This document shows positions 60,979 through 64,000 of a stretch of DNA of 64,000 nt, piece after piece. The stretch is from positions 25,924 to 89,923 of the forward strand of contig NZ_LRMM01000015.1 in NCBI RefSeq assembly GCF_001647275.1, given 5' to 3'. Position 1 is the first letter of the stretch; each line of letters opens with the position of its first letter. Origin of the DNA: Rufibacter ruber. Lineage in GTDB: Bacteria > Bacteroidota > Bacteroidia > Cytophagales > Hymenobacteraceae. Below the pieces are notes generated by a model, which saw nothing but the letters and a program-made list of their open reading frames with translations, was not told the DNA's origin and ran no database searches. The translations under genes were made by a program, and so were the position numbers.

Positions 60979-60986
60979 TATCTTTG
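60979..60986 (+). promoter_or_regulatory. -7 promoter box of the kinase gene
   Basis: TATCTTTG five bases before ATG 60992. Almost leaderless layout as for guaA. Confidence 0.6.
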
Positions 60987-60991
60987 TTGAG

Positions 60992-63181
60992 ATGAGAAAG
61001 AAGACATTGTTTGTGGTCATTGCCCTGATGAGCCTCACCCTCATTGGGCTGATTGGTTTTCAGGCGTACTGGATCCATCATGCGGTGAAGATGGAGGAGG
61101 AGCTGTTTGACAGAAACGTGAATGATGCCCTTCACCAGGTGGCGCGCAGGCTGGAAACCAAGGAAGCCATCCATTTCCTGAAACAGGAAGCACCCCAACT
61201 CAGGGAGGCGGCCCTGGCTCCGGCGGTGACCACTACAGAAACGGTTGTCAGCACCCCCACCCCGGCAAAGTCCTCCAGAAACAAAGAAAGGAGCGAGCGA
61301 AAGGGGAAAAGAAACCAACCCATGCCCCTGGCGGAACCCGCTTCTACACTTTCTGTGGCCGCTTCTGGTTCTGCCGGTTCTTCTGTTACTATGGTTACGC
61401 CCCTTCCCGGCGAAAAACATACCATGGTAGACCGGGCCCGTTCCAGCGTGATGTCTATCCGCGGGGGCCGTTCGCCCCATTCTGAGTCAGCGCAGCAGAT
61501 CTTTATACATTCCTTTACCATGTCAGACTCTGCTGCCAAACCCGCAAGCGTGGAGGTGTTTGGCAGATCCCGGATAGACTCAGTGGTGGTACGGAAGCTG
61601 GTGGCTGCCCAGCGCAAAATGCTGGATACCTTAAGGATCTACAGCCGAAACGGGCAGGCCCACTTCATTAGGATGGATTCTGGCAGTGTCTCAAAAATTG
61701 CCCTTGATTCAATATTCATGGCCAATCAGGCAAGTTTTTTACGGCAGATCCCCGTCAAGAGTATCAAAAATATCCAGATCAAAGGGAATGTGGCCAACAT
61801 TCATACGGACTGTCTTTTTATAGGCAGGTCCCCTGAGATGGTCTGGCGCCAGGACAGCAGCACCCGCAAAGGGAAGCGGTACGTATCACCGGCCAGAGTT
61901 CAGACGCTGGCCCCCCTCCTGCTGTCTGCTGCCCCTGCCCAGCAGCAGGTGGCGCCCACCCGTCCGGCCGCTTCACCGCGGGCAAATACCCACTCCCCGG
62001 TCACCGCCCCAACCCCAGAACAAGTCACAGAACAGAAAGCCGTGGCCAAAGCACAGCACCTGAACCAGGTGATGCAACAAATGGTAGTAGAGTATGTGCG
62101 CAAGGAACGGCCCCTGGAAGAGCGCCTTGGGGAACTGGGGATGGAAGAAATCTTAGCCGCCGAACTGAAAAGCCGGAACATTGTCACCCCCTACCAAAGC
62201 ACCCTCAACATTGACCCGGGCAACAGCAAACCAACTTATCTCCTGGCCTCCAGTAATAGTCTGCCGTCGGCCTCGCTGCTGCCAGACGGTGGGTACACCG
62301 TGCAGCTGTTCCCCAATGATGTCTTATCTGCCCCCAGCTACCTTAAGCTGACGTTCCCGCACCGGCAGCTCATTATCTGGAAGAGTATCTGGATACCTAC
62401 AGTGATTTCAGTGCTCTTTACCTTAATCATCATTTTCACCTTCGCCTATACCCTGGGCACCATTTTGCGGCAGAAGAAGATCTCAGAAATCAAGAATGAC
62501 TTCATTAACAACATGACCCACGAATTCAAAACGCCTATTGCCACTATTTCGCTGGCGTTAGATGCGCTGGTCAACCCCAAGGTGCGCAAAGATGAAGCCC
62601 GCCTGGACCACTATGCGCGCATCATCAGAGATGAGAACAAACGCATGCACCAGCAGGTGGAGAAAGTACTGCAGACCGCCCAGATGGAGCGCAACAAACT
62701 GCAACTGGCCTTTGAAGAAGTAGATGTGCACGCGTTGATCCAAAAGGCGGTAGAGCCATTTCAGTTACATATTGAGCAGCGGCAGGGAAACCTGAACCTG
62801 AAACTGGACGCTCCCTCCCCTGTTGTTTGGGCAGACGCCAGCCACCTGGCCAACATGGTAGCCAATCTGCTGGACAATGCCAACAAGTATTCGCCGGAGG
62901 CGCCCAGAATTGTAGTACAAACCACCCAGGTCTCCAAAGGCCTGCACATTTCTGTGGAAGACCAGGGTGCAGGCATGTCACGGGAGGCCCAGAAAAAGAT
63001 TTTTGAGAAGTTTTACCGGGTGCCCACGGGGAACGTGCACAACGTAAAGGGGTTTGGGTTAGGGCTGAGTTATGTCAAAACCATGGCCGAGGCTCATGGG
63101 GGCAATGTGCACCTGCGCAGCGAACTGGGCAAAGGCAGCAGGTTTACCTTATGGCTGCCCCTGCAAAAACCTTCTGTTTAA
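60992..63181 (+). CDS. Membrane sensor histidine kinase
   Basis: 729 residues. Membrane helix 1 (LFVVIALMSLTLIGLIGFQAYWI, about 6-28), a periplasmic region of about 440 residues with two low-complexity Pro/Ala/Ser segments, membrane helix 2 (WIPTVISVLFTLIIIFTFAYTLG, about 470-493), then HisKA with NNMTHEFKTPIATISLALDAL (His near residue 510) and HATPase_c with NLLDNANKYSPE (N box), DQGAGMSREAQKKIFEKFYR (G1/F) and KGFGLGLSYVKTMAEAHGG (G2). It phosphorylates the response regulator encoded directly downstream. The signal is unknown. The large, divergent sensor region differs from typical two-component kinases. Confidence 0.95.
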   Translation: MRKKTLFVVIALMSLTLIGLIGFQAYWIHHAVKMEEELFDRNVNDALHQVARRLETKEAIHFLKQEAPQLREAALAPAVTTTETVVSTPTPAKSSRNKERSERKGKRNQPMPLAEPASTLSVAASGSAGSSVTMVTPLPGEKHTMVDRARSSVMSIRGGRSPHSESAQQIFIHSFTMSDSAAKPASVEVFGRSRIDSVVVRKLVAAQRKMLDTLRIYSRNGQAHFIRMDSGSVSKIALDSIFMANQASFLRQIPVKSIKNIQIKGNVANIHTDCLFIGRSPEMVWRQDSSTRKGKRYVSPARVQTLAPLLLSAAPAQQQVAPTRPAASPRANTHSPVTAPTPEQVTEQKAVAKAQHLNQVMQQMVVEYVRKERPLEERLGELGMEEILAAELKSRNIVTPYQSTLNIDPGNSKPTYLLASSNSLPSASLLPDGGYTVQLFPNDVLSAPSYLKLTFPHRQLIIWKSIWIPTVISVLFTLIIIFTFAYTLGTILRQKKISEIKNDFINNMTHEFKTPIATISLALDALVNPKVRKDEARLDHYARIIRDENKRMHQQVEKVLQTAQMERNKLQLAFEEVDVHALIQKAVEPFQLHIEQRQGNLNLKLDAPSPVVWADASHLANMVANLLDNANKYSPEAPRIVVQTTQVSKGLHISVEDQGAGMSREAQKKIFEKFYRVPTGNVHNVKGFGLGLSYVKTMAEAHGGNVHLRSELGKGSRFTLWLPLQKPSV

Positions 63182-63213
63182 CCGCTATTCATCACCTCTT
63201 AAAAAGCACCTCC

Positions 63214-63942
63214 ATGACCGCACACACCGCCACCCGCCTCCTGTTGGTTGAAGACGACCCTAACTTTGGCATGGTCCTGAAAGACTACCTGGAGTTGCAT
63301 GATTATGACGTCACGCTCTGCACAGATGGCATGCAGGGCTGGCGCACCTTTCAACAGGCCCCCTTTGATGCGTGCATCCTGGATGTGATGATGCCAATCA
63401 AAGATGGATTCTCCCTGGCCGCTGACATCAAAAAAGCCAATCCGTTCCAGCCCATCATTTTCCTTACGGCAAAAGCCATGAAGGCCGATATGCTGGAAGG
63501 ATTCAGGCTGGGGGCCGAAGATTATATCACCAAACCGTTTGACTCTGAGATTCTGCTCTGGAAACTGAAAGCCATTCTGCAGAGGAGAGCCACCGCCGCC
63601 GTGCCAGAAAAAGCCCCCGCCACAGCGTATCAACTGGGCATGTACCACTTCAACTTCAAGACCCGCCAGATCACGCATCATGGTCAGGTGCAGAAACTGT
63701 CGCCCAAAGAGGCTGAACTTCTGCAGCTGCTTTGCCACCACCTGAATGATGTCCTTCCGCGGGAAGTGGCCCTCACCACCATCTGGAAAGATGACAACTA
63801 CTTCACCGCCCGCAGCATGGATGTGTTTGTGACTAAACTGAGGAAATACCTGAAAGATGACCCGGAGGTGGAAATTATCAACGTGCACGGCAACGGTTTC
63901 CGGCTGGTTGCTCCCGCCGCCGTTTCCCAACCAGCCTCCTAG
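63214..63942 (+). CDS. OmpR/PhoB-type response regulator
   Basis: 242 residues from ATG 63214 (MTAHTATRLLLVEDDPNFGM); ATG 63151 overlaps the kinase gene and gives an unconserved leader. Receiver domain: acidic pocket EDD at 13-15, phosphoacceptor Asp57 in ACILDVMMP, Thr in FLTAKAM and Lys107 in EDYITKPFD. C-terminal winged helix: LSPKEAELLQLLCHHLNDVLPREVAL, DVFVTKLRKYLKDDPEVEIINVHGNGFRL. The start lies 33 bp after the kinase stop codon, so they form one operon. Targets unknown. Confidence 0.95.
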   Translation: MTAHTATRLLLVEDDPNFGMVLKDYLELHDYDVTLCTDGMQGWRTFQQAPFDACILDVMMPIKDGFSLAADIKKANPFQPIIFLTAKAMKADMLEGFRLGAEDYITKPFDSEILLWKLKAILQRRATAAVPEKAPATAYQLGMYHFNFKTRQITHHGQVQKLSPKEAELLQLLCHHLNDVLPREVALTTIWKDDNYFTARSMDVFVTKLRKYLKDDPEVEIINVHGNGFRLVAPAAVSQPAS

Positions 63943-63970
63943 GCAGCTTTAAAAGTAACTACATTATATT

Positions 63971-64000
63971 TCTGTTTTGGGGCTGTTTTGGCCAAAACAG
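63971..64000. repeat. CTGTTTT palindrome cut by the window end
   Basis: TTCTGTTTTGGGGCTGTTTTG then GCCAAAACAG, after the response-regulator gene. Confidence 0.85.

Overview
The window looks like a chromosomal segment of a Bacteroidota bacterium, probably of the order Cytophagales (Hymenobacteraceae; a Rufibacter/Pontibacter-like organism is my best guess). This rests on the T9SS type A and CHU_C-type C-terminal sorting domains at 59780 and 1, the Bacteroidota -7 promoter box TAnnTTTG in front of rnpB, ffs, guaA, the trp leader and a histidine kinase, the general absence of strong Shine-Dalgarno sequences, and the gene content (DUF2279, DUF2027-Smr, FtsE-like ATPase, IcmF, M61 peptidase). No tRNA, 5S/16S/23S rRNA or CRISPR array was seen.

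Layout. 1-0.8 kb: 3' end of a secreted T9SS cargo protein. 0.8-5.1 kb: leftward surface-polysaccharide block (DegT/DnrJ aminotransferase, Gfo/Idh/MocA dehydrogenase, FkbM methyltransferase, GT4). 5.2-8.9 kb: a secreted protein, GT2, FtsE-like ATPase and a transaldolase-like aldolase. 8.9-10.6 kb: repeat-rich non-coding stretch ending in the SRP RNA gene (ffs). 11.8-16.5 kb: guaA, a periplasmic-binding-like protein and a frameshifted hemL. 16.6-21.8 kb: thioesterase, GlxA-type regulator and a rightward run of SRPBCC, VOC and DoxX genes. 23.0-33.4 kb: leftward aromatic amino acid block: trpE-G-D-C-F-B-A, aroF and a phenylalanine-hydroxylase-like protein that lacks the metal ligands. The trp block is preceded by two successive leader peptides, each with tandem Trp codons and each followed by a terminator. 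36.2-37.7 kb: DUF2027-Smr gene and rnpB, whose P12 region carries an AT-rich inverted repeat. 37.9-42.1 kb: foreign, AT-rich island of five small gene cassettes separated by attC-like sites with no integrase in view, the last attC interrupted by an IS110-family element. 42.2-46 kb: Crp-like regulator, hydrolase, DUF808 and TRIC-type membrane proteins. 46.4-49.8 kb: isobutyryl-CoA mutase IcmF, split in two by a palindromic repeat. 50-64 kb: FKBP isomerase, Kup potassium transporter, M61 and NlpC/P60 peptidases, DUF2147, a GreA/B-like protein, a T9SS cargo protein and a histidine kinase/response regulator pair.

A 36-45 bp palindrome, typically CTGTTTTGGGGCTGTTTT followed by its complement, occurs about thirty times, almost always between genes and with compensatory base changes between copies. 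It is missing from about 37.2 to 45.2 kb, which covers the cassette array and IS110. Several other repeat families (a long G+C-rich repeat at 9.1 and 34.7 kb, a GTCATCCTGAAAGGATC inverted repeat, a CCCTCTCCGCGG palindrome) fill intergenic space and in two cases sit inside genes (rnpB, icmF). No computation was run. All domain calls are by eye from translated sequence, and RNA structures are hand-drawn pairings.
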